From contig NZ_VIWT01000001.1 in assembly GCF_007829815.1 (NCBI RefSeq), positions 3,247,501 to 3,311,500 of the forward strand: a DNA stretch of 64,000 bases, given 5' to 3'. Under the pieces are notes generated by a model, which saw only the letters and a list, made by a program, of their open reading frames with translations, had not been told where the DNA came from and ran no database searches. This stretch comes from Kitasatospora viridis (GTDB taxonomy: Bacteria > Actinomycetota > Actinomycetes > Streptomycetales > Streptomycetaceae). This document shows positions 9,453-17,735 of this stretch, in pieces (the stretch's first letter is position 1; every line of letters begins with the position of its first letter). Both the position numbers and the translations under genes were made by a program.

Positions 9453-9586
9453 CAGCAGTCCTCAGGTTCGTGCCGACGGAGAATCACCGGACCAGTGGTC
9501 AACTACGGCGCATGCCGGCCCGATCGGCGAGCAGCCTACCGATGCCCCCGCGCCGGAAACAGCGGGTCGACCCCGGGAACTGGCCG

Positions 9587-10693
9587 TCACCCCGGTTGCG
9601 GTGCCTCGAACACGATGTCCCGGGCCGTCGCCTTCGCCGCCGCGAAGGCGAGCAGCCGGGTGCCTTCGGCGACGATCTCCTCCCGCTCGGCGGCCGTCAG
9701 CCTCCGGAACGGACGCACCGTCAGCGTCGCCTCCCCGCGCTTCGCGACCACCTTCCAGGTCGCCGCGACGAAGCCGTCGACGAGCACTGCGCGGGGCATC
9801 TCCATGGTCCCGGCGAAGCCCTGGTCGGCGAAGCTCACCGTCAGGACGCGGCTGCGGTCGGCGTGGGAGAGCAGCAGGTTGTCGAAGTCGTAGAGGAAGC
9901 GCACCGGGGCGGGGGTGTCCGGGTGCGGGCGCGGCGCGTCGGGCAGGTCGTAGAGCTCGCGGCCCTGTTCGTCACGGAAGACCATGAGCTGCGGTCGGAG
10001 TCCGTCGATGACCTCGGCCAGCCGGGTCAGCCCGGACCACTGCTGGACGTCGCGGACGGTCGCGGGCCCGAACGCGGCCAGGTGGCGCAGCACCAACTGC
10101 CGCACGTCGGCCGCGGTGTCGACGGGGCGTCCGAGCCAGGCCTCCACCGGGGTGTGGGCGGCCCGCCCGCTGCGGCCCCACAGCCCGCGCGGCGGGACCT
10201 GGACGAGGGGTACGGACGCGCGGACCGCCTGCGCCAGTGCGGCCGGGTCACGGTCCGGCCACCGCTCGGCCAGCGCCCGGCCCAACTCGCTGAAGGTCAG
10301 CGGCTCGTCGCCGAGCAGCTCGCGGCCGGCGGCGGCCAGGTCCGTGCGGTCCAGCCCGACCAGGTCGCGGCCGAAGGATCCCGCCGTGCTGCGCTCGATG
10401 ACCGGTTCCACCAGGGGCCGCAGCCACAGGCAGTCGGCGGCGGTCACCAGGTGGATGGTCGAGCGCATCAGCGCCATCCGCACCACGCCGGCTTCGCGGA
10501 GCAGGTCAGCGGTGGGCTCGGGTCGGTAGTCGGCCAGGCGGGTCCACAAGCCGACGTACCAGGTGTGCGGTGTCTGCGCCTGGAGTCCGACCAACCGCTC
10601 CAGGGCCTGCGGCACGGTCAGTTCCCAGCGGCGCAGCAGCAACTGGCGTTCGAGGGTGGCGCGGTTGAGGGCTCTGGCGCGCAGCAGCGTCAT
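9587..10693 (-). CDS. AlkZ-like winged-helix protein (HTH_42)
   Basis: A 368-residue member of the winged-helix DNA-binding family that includes the interstrand-crosslink glycosylase AlkZ. The block VGLQAQTP contains Q-A-Q, matching the catalytic Q-x-Q motif described for AlkZ-type members, and MRSTIHLV is the conserved strand that follows. The ATG at 10693 is preceded by AAGGCAGG and gives the normal family length; longer in-frame starts add a low-complexity leader. Glycosylase activity on alkylated DNA is inferred from the motif. No DNA-alkylating natural product cluster is visible. Confidence 0.82.
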   Translation of the reverse strand: MTLLRARALNRATLERQLLLRRWELTVPQALERLVGLQAQTPHTWYVGLWTRLADYRPEPTADLLREAGVVRMALMRSTIHLVTAADCLWLRPLVEPVIERSTAGSFGRDLVGLDRTDLAAAGRELLGDEPLTFSELGRALAERWPDRDPAALAQAVRASVPLVQVPPRGLWGRSGRAAHTPVEAWLGRPVDTAADVRQLVLRHLAAFGPATVRDVQQWSGLTRLAEVIDGLRPQLMVFRDEQGRELYDLPDAPRPHPDTPAPVRFLYDFDNLLLSHADRSRVLTVSFADQGFAGTMEMPRAVLVDGFVAATWKVVAKRGEATLTVRPFRRLTAAEREEIVAEGTRLLAFAAAKATARDIVFEAPQPG

Positions 10694-10981
10694 GTCCTGC
10701 CTTCTCGGGGTGGGTCTCGGGTGCTCGGACCCGCACGCCGGCGACGAGCGGCTCGGCCGGCTGGCGGACGGCGGCGGGACGAGCGGACAGGTCGTCAAGG
10801 TCGGTCTGGGGGACGTCTGTCCGAGAGGGGGCGATCGTCTCGCTCACGGAAGGAACGCTACCGGCACCAGCGGACACATTCTGTCCTCTATCGCCGGCGC
10901 CCGACCGCCGTCGCTGCTGCTGCTGGACGACGAGGAGGCGGTGGCCGTCGCGGTGGCGCCGCGCACGGCCACCGCCGCCCG

Positions 10982-11509
10982 TCAGCGGGGGGAGGGGGTT
11001 GTCGACAGCGGCCGGCCGGTGCCGTAGACGTCGGCCATCGGGGAGCGTCCGGTGGTCAGGAAGTCCCGGATGCCCAGCAGGTAGTCATCGCGCTCGACGA
11101 GCCCGTCGCGGTCGGCGTCGAGGGCGTCGAACGCCGTGTCCGCGTCGACTTCCGCGTTGCCCATCGCCGCACGCAGGCGGGTGAACTCGCCCCGGTCCAG
11201 GCGCCCGTCCCCGTCGGCATCGGCGAGGTCGAACAGCGAGCGGAGCGCCGGCCGGCAGGACTCCTCGAACGCGTCGTGGCCCGCCCACGCGGCGTACTCC
11301 TCGAAGGTGACGCCCAGGTCGCGATCGGCGTCCATCTGCCACCACACGTCCTCGTGCGCGGCCCGCGCCGCCTCGACGAGCGGGTCCCGGTCCTCCCGCC
11401 CGAGGGCGGCGGCCACCCGGTCGACCCTGGCGAAGTACTCGGCCTGGGAGATGACGCCGTCGCCGTCCGCGTCCAGCATGGCGAAGATGCGGCGCTTCGA
11501 TTCTGACAC
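10982..11509 (-). CDS. EF-hand calcium-binding protein
   Basis: A 175-residue acidic protein with four EF-hand loops: DADGDGVISQAE, DADRDLGVTFEE, DADGDGRLDRGE and DADRDGLVERDD. Loops 1, 3 and 4 have canonical ligands. Loop 2 has Leu where a ligand-supporting residue is usual and may bind weakly. The layout resembles calerythrin-type sarcoplasmic calcium-binding proteins of actinomycetes. No signal peptide is present, so it is cytoplasmic, probably a calcium buffer or sensor. It is monocistronic. Confidence 0.9.
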   Translation of the reverse strand: MSESKRRIFAMLDADGDGVISQAEYFARVDRVAAALGREDRDPLVEAARAAHEDVWWQMDADRDLGVTFEEYAAWAGHDAFEESCRPALRSLFDLADADGDGRLDRGEFTRLRAAMGNAEVDADTAFDALDADRDGLVERDDYLLGIRDFLTTGRSPMADVYGTGRPLSTTPSPR

Positions 11510-11618
11510 TGCGTACCCTCTCGATCTCTCTAGGTGATCTTCCGTGGGTACGGTAGCCGAGGACGGGGGTCGAGCGGTGCGGGGTCGCCACCCGCCCGGG
11601 TGACCTCCTGATGGTGCG

Positions 11619-12197
11619 TCAGGTGAGTGAGTCGATCCAGCGTTCCAGGCGCCGCCCTTCGGCGGTCATCAGCTCGGGGTCGCGGAGGGTGTTGGTGAGC
11701 AGGGAGATCCCCTGGTAGGCGGCGACCAGGGCGAGGGCGAGTTCGCGGGAGTCGTCGCGTCCCATCGCCTGGAACTGGTGCGCGGCCCAGTCGATGAGGA
11801 TCTGCATGACCTCGGCGATCGCCTGGTCGAGGCCGTCGGCCCGCTTGTCGAGCTCCGAGGCCAGGGTTCCGGTGGGGCAGCCGTACCGGGCGGTGAGCTC
11901 GCGCTGCTCGACCCAGCCGTTCAGGAGCGCCTTCAGCCTGTCCTGGGGGGTGGGGAGTGCGTCGAGCTCGCCGATCACGGCCCGGAGGTTCTGGGCGTGG
12001 GCGGCGATGGCGGCCTCGACCAGCTCGTTCTTGGTCTTGAAGTAGTAGTAGACGTTGCCGACCGGGACGTCGGCCGCTCGGGCGATGTCGGCGAGCGTGG
12101 TCTGTTCGACGCCCTGTTCGTGCAGCACCTTGGCCGCGGCCGCCGCCAGCCGCTCCCGCTTGCCCGACGATCGGCGGGCCTTTTCTGAGTGAGTCAC
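11619..12197 (-). CDS. TetR/AcrR-family repressor
   Basis: The N-terminal TetR DNA-binding domain (residues about 14-60) has the helix-turn-helix TTLADIARAADVPVGNVYYYFKTK region. A ligand-binding domain like those of the QacR/YxaF group follows. It is divergent from the NmrA-like and dehalogenase-like genes. The GTG start lies inside a 20-bp palindrome and has no good ribosome site, which suggests autoregulation and possibly a leaderless message. The ligand is unknown. Confidence 0.92.
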   Translation of the reverse strand: MTHSEKARRSSGKRERLAAAAAKVLHEQGVEQTTLADIARAADVPVGNVYYYFKTKNELVEAAIAAHAQNLRAVIGELDALPTPQDRLKALLNGWVEQRELTARYGCPTGTLASELDKRADGLDQAIAEVMQILIDWAAHQFQAMGRDDSRELALALVAAYQGISLLTNTLRDPELMTAEGRRLERWIDSLT

Positions 12198-12207
12198 CTG
12201 ACTGACT
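12188..12207. promoter_or_regulatory. TetR operator candidate 1
   Basis: AGTGAGTCACCTGACTGACT is palindromic at 16 of 20 positions (AGTnAGTCA-NN-TGACTnACT). It covers the GTG start of the TetR gene, so binding there would block the repressor's own transcription. Confidence 0.6.
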
Positions 12208-12245
12208 GTAGACGTGCGCGGGTGTCGTTCGCTACGGTTCTTCTC

Positions 12246-12261
12246 AGTCAGCCAACTAACT
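12246..12261. promoter_or_regulatory. TetR operator candidate 2
   Basis: AGTCAGCCAACTAACT is an imperfect palindrome sharing the AGTCAG half-site with the element at 12188-12207. It lies 17 bp upstream of the NmrA-like gene start. Two related sites, one per divergent gene, fit a single repressor controlling both directions. Confidence 0.45.
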
Positions 12262-12278
12262 TATTTGGGGGAGTTCTC

Positions 12279-13094
12279 ATGATCGTTGTGACGGGTGCGA
12301 CCGGGAACGTCGGCCAGGAGCTCGTGCGGATCCTCATCGAGGCCGGCGAGCAGGTGACCGCCGTCTCCCGGCGCCCGGCACCGCTGCCCGACGGCGTGCG
12401 GCACCTGCCGGCCGACCTCGCGGAGCCCCGGAGCCTGCGCACCGCCTTCGACGGGGCCGAGGCGCTGTTCCTGCTCGTCGCGGGCGAGGACCCGCAGGGC
12501 ATCCTCGACCTCGCCAGGGCGGGCGGGGTGCGGCGGGTCGTCTTGCTCTCCTCCCAGGGCGTCGGGACACGGCCCGAGGTCTACCGCCACCCCGCGGCTT
12601 TCGAGGAGGCGGTGCGCCGCTCGGGCCTGGAGTGGACGATCCTGCGGTCCGGTGGGCTGAACTCCAACGCCTTCGCGTGGGCCGAGACGATCCGCACGCA
12701 GCGCACGGCCATCGCGCCGTTCGGCGACGTCGGGTTGCCCACCGTCGACCCGGCGGACGTCGCCGAGGTCGCGGCCGCGGTCCTGCGCGGGAGCGGCCAC
12801 GCGGGCAGCACGTACGACCTCACCGGACCGGCTGCGGTCACCCCGCGGGAGCGGGCCGAGGCGATCGGCGGCGCCCTGGGCACTCCGGTGCGGTTCATCG
12901 AGCAGACCCGCGCCCAAGCCCGCGCGCAGATGCTGGCCTTCATGCCCGAACCGGTCGTGGAGGGCACCCTCGCCATCCTCGGCCGGCCGCTACCCGCCGA
13001 ACAGCAGGTCAGCCCCGCCGTCGAGCGCGTCCTCGGCCGGGCGCCGCGGACCTTCGCCGACTGGGCCGCCCGCACCGCCCCGGCCTTCCGCTGA
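12279..13094 (+). CDS. NmrA-like NAD(P)-binding reductase
   Basis: A 271-residue NmrA/QorB-type protein with the Rossmann motif TGATGNVGQ at residues 5-13 and the strand VVLLSSQGVG. The ATG at 12279 follows GGGGGAG by 6 bp; the longer frame from 12189 would run through the TetR operator and is rejected. It is probably co-transcribed with the dehalogenase-like gene 28 bp downstream and repressed by the divergent TetR protein. It is a paralogue of the gene at 64-921. The pair suggests inducible redox detoxification, which is inference. Confidence 0.9.
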   Translation: MIVVTGATGNVGQELVRILIEAGEQVTAVSRRPAPLPDGVRHLPADLAEPRSLRTAFDGAEALFLLVAGEDPQGILDLARAGGVRRVVLLSSQGVGTRPEVYRHPAAFEEAVRRSGLEWTILRSGGLNSNAFAWAETIRTQRTAIAPFGDVGLPTVDPADVAEVAAAVLRGSGHAGSTYDLTGPAAVTPRERAEAIGGALGTPVRFIEQTRAQARAQMLAFMPEPVVEGTLAILGRPLPAEQQVSPAVERVLGRAPRTFADWAARTAPAFR

Positions 13095-13122
13095 ACCCCA
13101 CCACCTGACAGGACCAGCTGCC

Positions 13123-13986
13123 ATGCCCGTTCAGCCCGTACTCGACTCGGTCATGTCCTACCGGGAGCGTGGCGCCGGCGCGCCCATCGTCTTCCTGCAC
13201 GGCAACCCCACCTCCTCCCACCTGTGGCGCGACGTCCTCCCGGCCATGGGTGGACCGGGCCGCCTGCTGGCCCCGGACCTGATCGGCATGGGCGAGTCGG
13301 GCAAACCCGACCTCGCCTACACGTTCGCCGATCAAGCCCGCTACCTGGACGCCTGGTTCGACGCACTCGGCCTCGAGAACGCGGTGCTGGTCGGACACGA
13401 CTGGGGTGGCGCCCTCGCCTTCGACTGGGCCGCCAGGCACCCCGACCGCGTGCGCGGTGTCGCGTTCACCGAGACCATCGTCAAGCCGATGACCTGGGAG
13501 GAGTTCCCCGAGGGCGGCCGCGCGCTGTTCCGGGCGATCAAGACACCGCAGCTGGGCGAGGCGATGATCCTCGACGACAACGCCTTCATCGAGCAGGCCC
13601 TGCCCCGCAGCGTCGCCGCCCCGCTCGACCCGGCCGATCTGGCCGTCTACCGCAGCCCGTACCCGACCAGGGAGAGCCGCCGCCCGTTGCTGCAGTGGCC
13701 GCGCTCCATGCCGCTCGGCGGCGAACCCGCCGATGTCGTGGCGAGGATCCAGGCGTACGACGAGTGGCTGGCGACCAGCGCCGACGTGCCCAAACTGCTC
13801 ATGGTCTTCGAGCCCGGTCCCGGAGTCATGATGGGCCCGGCGATCGTCGACTGGTGCGCGGAGCACATCGCCGGTCTCGAGATCGCCCGCCACGGCGGGG
13901 TCGCCGGTCACCACACCCCGGAGGACCAGCCCCTCGCGATCGCCGGAGCCGTCACCGACTGGGCGGACCGGCACGGGCTCCGCTGA
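13123..13986 (+). CDS. Haloalkane dehalogenase-like alpha/beta hydrolase
   Basis: A 287-residue protein carrying the haloalkane dehalogenase subfamily II residues: N28 in HGNPTSSHLW and W94 in GHDWGG as halide ligands, nucleophile D93, acid E117 in FTETIV and base H264 in HHTPED. These enzymes hydrolyse carbon-halogen bonds to alcohol and halide in the cytoplasm. The complete catalytic set argues for true dehalogenase activity. It lies downstream of the NmrA-like gene under the presumed TetR control. The substrate is unknown. Confidence 0.88.
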   Translation: MPVQPVLDSVMSYRERGAGAPIVFLHGNPTSSHLWRDVLPAMGGPGRLLAPDLIGMGESGKPDLAYTFADQARYLDAWFDALGLENAVLVGHDWGGALAFDWAARHPDRVRGVAFTETIVKPMTWEEFPEGGRALFRAIKTPQLGEAMILDDNAFIEQALPRSVAAPLDPADLAVYRSPYPTRESRRPLLQWPRSMPLGGEPADVVARIQAYDEWLATSADVPKLLMVFEPGPGVMMGPAIVDWCAEHIAGLEIARHGGVAGHHTPEDQPLAIAGAVTDWADRHGLR

Positions 13987-14075
13987 GCCGCCGGCTCCGC
14001 CGTTCGGGATCTCGACGGCGACCGGGTACCGCCGTGCGGGCCGTCATCGATGCGGCAGCACCGTCCTCTCACCTC

Positions 14076-14882
14076 TCACCTCTCATCGGCGGCGGCTTCG
14101 GCGGCGGCTTGCTTCTCGCGGGCGTCACGGATGTCGCGGCGCAGCAGGACGATCCAGCCGGTCGGGATCAGCGCGGCGAACAGCCACCACTGGATCGCGT
14201 ACGGCAGGTGGACGCCCTTGCCGACCACCGCGTCGTCGCCGGTGGCGGTCACGTTCGGGCCGGGCACCGGCTCGGCCTGGTCGGCGGCCGGCGGAGTGGG
14301 GTCGGTGGAGACCAGTTCCAGGTAGCCCGCGACCACCGGCTGCTTCAGCCGCACAGTCTGGTCGCCGCTGTTGATCCGCATGAACATCCGGTCCGGCAGG
14401 TCGCCGATCTCGCGGCGGAAGGTCTCGTCGGGCCGCAGCCTGCCGGTCACGGTCAGCTCGCCGGAGGGAGCCGGCGGCACCGTCGGGTAGGTGGTGGCGT
14501 CCGCTCCCGAGGCGATCCAGCCGCGGTTGACCAGCACCAGGTCGCCCCGGTCGGTGACCAGCGGGGTGATCACGTAGTAGCCGACCGTCTCACCGTCGGC
14601 CGCGGTGCGCTGGCGGACCACGAACTCGTGCGCCGGGTCGTAGTGCCCGGTCGCGGTGACCGAGCGGTACGTCTGTGCGGCGGGCACGCTGCCGCCGGGG
14701 TGCGAGACGGTGTCCATCGCGACCGGCGGCGCCTGCATCGCGGCGTTGGTCGCCGTGTTCTGCCGGTTGGTCGCCTCGTAGCGGTGGTACTGCCACCGGC
14801 CGAGCAGGACCATCGCCGGGATGATCGCGAAGAAGACGAGGGTCAGGACCACCCAACGCCGGCTCAGAAGCACACGGATCAT
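14076..14882 (-). CDS. SURF1-family membrane protein
   Basis: A 268-residue SURF1 protein. The N-terminal transmembrane segment (about 9-26) ends in the LGRWQYHRYE block, a large extracytoplasmic domain contains GYYVITPLV and LVLVNRGWI, and a C-terminal transmembrane segment (about 225-245) follows. SURF1 proteins assist cytochrome c oxidase assembly. The ATG at 14882 starts just before the first helix; the longer frame adds a basic low-complexity leader. A second, more typical SURF1 is at 45691-46521. Confidence 0.88.
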   Translation of the reverse strand: MIRVLLSRRWVVLTLVFFAIIPAMVLLGRWQYHRYEATNRQNTATNAAMQAPPVAMDTVSHPGGSVPAAQTYRSVTATGHYDPAHEFVVRQRTAADGETVGYYVITPLVTDRGDLVLVNRGWIASGADATTYPTVPPAPSGELTVTGRLRPDETFRREIGDLPDRMFMRINSGDQTVRLKQPVVAGYLELVSTDPTPPAADQAEPVPGPNVTATGDDAVVGKGVHLPYAIQWWLFAALIPTGWIVLLRRDIRDAREKQAAAEAAADER

Positions 14883-15180
14883 CACCGGGTGACGGTATCT
14901 CCGTTCAGCTGTCCACCACGCACCGGCCGGGTTCTCCAGGTCATGGACGCCGAGTATGGCCTCCCGCACCCCCGGAAATCCTCCCCCGGTCGGGGGAGCG
15001 CGGTTTCCCTCCCGCTCGGGAGGTGCGCACGGGGCGCCGTGATCCAGGATCGGTCGGGCCCGGAGCGACCGGCCTCCACCAGTACGTCGAGCGCACCCGC
15101 CGCAACCTCTCCGGGCACTGACCGCGCCGGGAAACCCCCGCGAACCCCAGAACCGCACACACCATCAGAGGCGACAATCC
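14883..15180. other. Intergenic region without a clear gene
   Basis: No supported gene is seen. The stretch holds a C/G-rich inverted repeat around 14988-15025 (CCTCCCCCGGTCGGGGGAG), which could form a hairpin. A plus-strand frame ends in a stop at about 15121 and might be a gene remnant. The last 15 bp hold the ribosome site (GAGG) of the next gene. Confidence 0.4.
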
Positions 15181-16341
15181 ATGAACTCTCGCACGCCGCT
15201 CCGGTTCCGCGCCCTGCGGCGCAGGACGACCCACGCTGCCGTCACCGCGGCCATCGGGGCCCTCGCCCTCGGCGCGCTCGCCCCGTCCGCCGTCGCCGCC
15301 CCGAGGGCCACCGGGCCGGACTCCTTCCAGCAGCGCCTGAACGCGATGGTGAGCCCCGGTCACGTGCCCGGCGTTCTGGCCGCCGTCCGTGACCAGGCCG
15401 GCCGCACCCGCACCTATGCCGCGGGCGTCGGGGACCTGGCCACCGGTGCGAAGGTGCCCCGGGACGGCGAGGTGCGGATCGGCAGCGTCACCAAGACGTT
15501 CACCGCGGTGGTCGTGCTGCAACTGGCCGGCGAGGGCAGGATCCGCCTCGACGACCCGGTCGAGACCTACCTGCCCGGCCTCCTGCGCGGGCAGGGGATC
15601 GACGGGCGCCACATCACGGTGCGTCAGCTCCTGCAGCACACCAGCGGACTTCCCGACTACGAGGACGACGTCACCGACGACATCCTCCAGCGCCGCTACC
15701 TCTCTCCCCGCGACACCCTGGACATCGCGCTGCGGCACGGAGCCGTCTTCGCCCCGGGAACGCGTTGGGGGTACAGCAACACGAACTACCTGGTGGCCGG
15801 GATGCTCGTGGAGAAGGTCACCGGACGGCCCCTTGCCGAGGAGCTCGACAAGCGCATCGCCAAGAAGATCGGCCTGCGCCACACCTACCTCCCCGCCCCC
15901 GCCGAGACCACCCTTCGAGGCCCGCACCCCCACGGCTACCACCAGGACGGCCCGGACGGCCCGCTGCGCGATGTCACCGAGATCGACCCCTCCGCGGCCT
16001 GGTCGGCGGGCGCGATGGTCTCCACCAGCTCCGACCTCACCCGCTTCTTCTCCGAACTCATGAAGGAGGGCCACCTCCTCAGCGGCCCCGAGCTCGACCA
16101 GATGCGCACCACCGTCCCCACCGGCGTGCCCGGCTACGACTACGGACTGGGAATCATGAGGACACAACTGCCGTGCCACAAGACCGTCTGGTGGCACGAC
16201 GGCAGCATCCCCGGCTACGGAACCTGGAGCGCCGCCACCGAAGACGGACGCGCCGCCAGCGTCGCGATGACCGTCGACCCCACCAGCATGGCGGACCTGC
16301 AACCGGCCGAGGACGCCGTCGACGCAGCCCTGTGCGGCTGA
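15181..16341 (+). CDS. Secreted D,D-carboxypeptidase-like serine hydrolase
   Basis: A 386-residue protein with an N-terminal signal peptide: basic start, hydrophobic AAIGALALGALAPSAVAA and cleavage near AVAA-PR. The beta-lactamase-like domain has all three motifs: S102-V-T-K105, Y198-S-N200 and WHDGSIPGYG. This matches Streptomyces R61-type DD-peptidases that act on cell-wall stem peptides. GAGG lies upstream of the ATG. It is the last chromosomal gene before the mobile element and seems to be single. Confidence 0.92.
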   Translation: MNSRTPLRFRALRRRTTHAAVTAAIGALALGALAPSAVAAPRATGPDSFQQRLNAMVSPGHVPGVLAAVRDQAGRTRTYAAGVGDLATGAKVPRDGEVRIGSVTKTFTAVVVLQLAGEGRIRLDDPVETYLPGLLRGQGIDGRHITVRQLLQHTSGLPDYEDDVTDDILQRRYLSPRDTLDIALRHGAVFAPGTRWGYSNTNYLVAGMLVEKVTGRPLAEELDKRIAKKIGLRHTYLPAPAETTLRGPHPHGYHQDGPDGPLRDVTEIDPSAAWSAGAMVSTSSDLTRFFSELMKEGHLLSGPELDQMRTTVPTGVPGYDYGLGIMRTQLPCHKTVWWHDGSIPGYGTWSAATEDGRAASVAMTVDPTSMADLQPAEDAVDAALCG

Positions 16342-16378
16342 CCCACGCCTCCCCGAGAACCGAGACCACGACATGACG

Positions 16379-16409
16379 AAGGCCCCGACCGGAACCCGGT
16401 CGGGGCCTT
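16379..16409. terminator. Terminator of the ancestral tRNA-Ser
   Basis: A 14-bp perfect stem (AAGGCCCCGACCGG with its complement) has a 3-nt loop. It lies just beyond the displaced tRNA 3' fragment. A similar hairpin lies beyond the intact tRNA at 36384-36420, so this one is likely the original chromosomal tRNA terminator left on the far side after integration. It can also end the serine hydrolase transcript. Confidence 0.8.
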
Positions 16410-16429
16410 CGACTGCCCTGGCGGGCAGA

Positions 16430-16484
16430 GGCGGAGGATACGAGATTCGAACTCGTGAGGGGTTGCCCCCAACACGCTTTCCAA
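16430..16484 (-). repeat. attL: displaced tRNA-Ser 3' fragment
   Basis: These 55 bp are identical to 36438-36492. They are the 3' part of tRNA-Ser: anticodon loop onward, variable arm, T arm and acceptor 3' strand. Homology stops just 5' of the anticodon stem, where the element begins. This is the usual signature of tyrosine-integrase insertion into a tRNA gene. Confidence 0.93.
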
Positions 16485-16580
16485 TTCTCCCGAACAGGGT
16501 CCGCCGGGGTTCACGCCTGTCCTGACCTGCAGCGGTGTGAATCGCTGGGCGGCGGCCGAACCTGGCCGGACGGGGGTGAA

Positions 16581-16600
16581 TGAGACCAAAACTGAGACCA
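16581..16600. repeat. Integrase arm-type site candidate, left
   Basis: TGAGACCAAAACTGAGACCA is itself two TGAGACCA copies separated by AAAC. An identical 20-mer is at 36357-36376 near the other end, both inside the element and in the same orientation. This fits arm-type binding sites of the tyrosine integrase. Confidence 0.6.
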
Positions 16601-16610
16601 GACGGAAGGC

Positions 16611-17498
16611 TCAGCTGCGGTCCGTCGAAGAGTCCCCCACGAGGCCGGTCCATGCCACTGACGGGGCGCGTACGCGACCGCCGTGGCGGCTGAACGGACT
16701 TCGCCCAGCGAATTGGCGGTGCACCGGATCTACCTCGACGGTCCCGGAGCCTGGCCGCCACAAGGGTGCCGGAGCAGTGGACCAGTCGGGCGCCTCGGGT
16801 TTTGCAGGTAGCGCGGCCTTGCCGAGACCGTGGTTCTCACCTCGGCAAAGGCAGTCGCAGGGGCTGTCCGGCGCCGCGTCTGCGCAGCTTGTCGAGCCGC
16901 AAATTGGGCGGTCGTCGCCGTCCGGGTGGTGCGGGCAGAGTCTGGCGTGGCACGGTGTCTGGAGGTACCAGTCGAGGCATGCGACGGCGCCGGTCAGCTC
17001 GCGGTCGAGGACTGCGAGCATGACGGGTATGACGTCCTCAAGCGTGGTGACGGCACTCCAGTAGGCCACGGGCGGCGCGCTGCTGTAGATCACCTTCTGG
17101 TAGCCGGACGCGAATGTCCGCGCGACCGCGTGATCGCCTACCGCGCACATGTCTGTACTCACACCGAACGGACGGAAGTCGCCGATGACCCAGGAGTCGT
17201 CGGACATATGAGCCCACCGACTGCCAGTGATGTCGCAGTGGACGCTGCCGCCTCGGATCTGGTCCCACTCCCGGACCATGCCGATGAGAACGTCTTCCGT
17301 GTCGCGTCCGTCGGCGAGTCGCCGCTGCTCGGTGGGTGTCCTCGCGAGGACGCGCCGAAGATTCTCCTCGCGTGCTCGAACGGGCGGACTGCTGGACCGT
17401 GACGTACCGCGTGACGGCTTCAACAAGTACCTCTCGCGAGAACTGTGCAACACAGGGCCGCAGCAATCCTGCTCGCCAGGTGACGTTTGCAAACCCAT
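16611..17498 (-). CDS. Hypothetical element protein with Cys-rich tail
   Basis: A 295-residue protein of unknown function. The middle has mixed alpha/beta character (DSWVIGDFRPFGVSTDMC, AYWSAVTTLEDVIPVMLAVL). Residues about 190-230 hold eight cysteines and several histidines (CHARLCPHH..., CGSTSC, CDCLCRGENHG), which suggests zinc binding. The ATG at 17498 has GAGGTGA upstream; a GTG at 17510 is the alternative. GC content and codon bias are lower than in the core genes. It is the cargo gene nearest attL and is transcribed toward it. Confidence 0.6.
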   Translation of the reverse strand: MGLQTSPGEQDCCGPVLHSSRERYLLKPSRGTSRSSSPPVRAREENLRRVLARTPTEQRRLADGRDTEDVLIGMVREWDQIRGGSVHCDITGSRWAHMSDDSWVIGDFRPFGVSTDMCAVGDHAVARTFASGYQKVIYSSAPPVAYWSAVTTLEDVIPVMLAVLDRELTGAVACLDWYLQTPCHARLCPHHPDGDDRPICGSTSCADAAPDSPCDCLCRGENHGLGKAALPAKPEAPDWSTAPAPLWRPGSGTVEVDPVHRQFAGRSPFSRHGGRVRAPSVAWTGLVGDSSTDRS

Positions 17499-17580
17499 GC
17501 CTGAGCTCACCTCACGGCAGCCATCTGCTGCTCCCGTAAGCGCGGGTAGGCGGGCATGGACGGCGGGCGGCCTGCAAAGG

Positions 17581-17601
17581 GCGCCAAGTTCCCCTTGGCG
17601 C
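17581..17601. other. Short hairpin upstream of the DUF6192-like gene
   Basis: A perfect 8-bp inverted repeat, GCGCCAAG and CTTGGCGC, has a 5-nt loop. It lies in the divergent intergenic region between the Cys-rich gene and the DUF6192-like gene. It could be an operator or RNA hairpin; no function is assigned. Confidence 0.35.
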
Positions 17602-17735
17602 GGTCATGGCGGGCGTTGAGGGGCGTACGTTGGTATTGGTCGCAGACAGCCGTCAGGGTAGTTGCTTCCTGCAACCTGGGCGACGGCGAACATGACTGGC
17701 CGGTACTGCTTGGCGCACGAGTGAGGAGGTACCTC

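Noticed and set aside
10506..10877. Minus-strand frame upstream of the AlkZ-like gene
   Set aside because: It overlaps the AlkZ-like gene in another frame and has a composition typical of shadow frames.
15085..15121. Plus-strand tail GLHQYVERTRRNLSGH followed by a stop
   Set aside because: It could be the end of a lost gene, but no upstream coding part is found.
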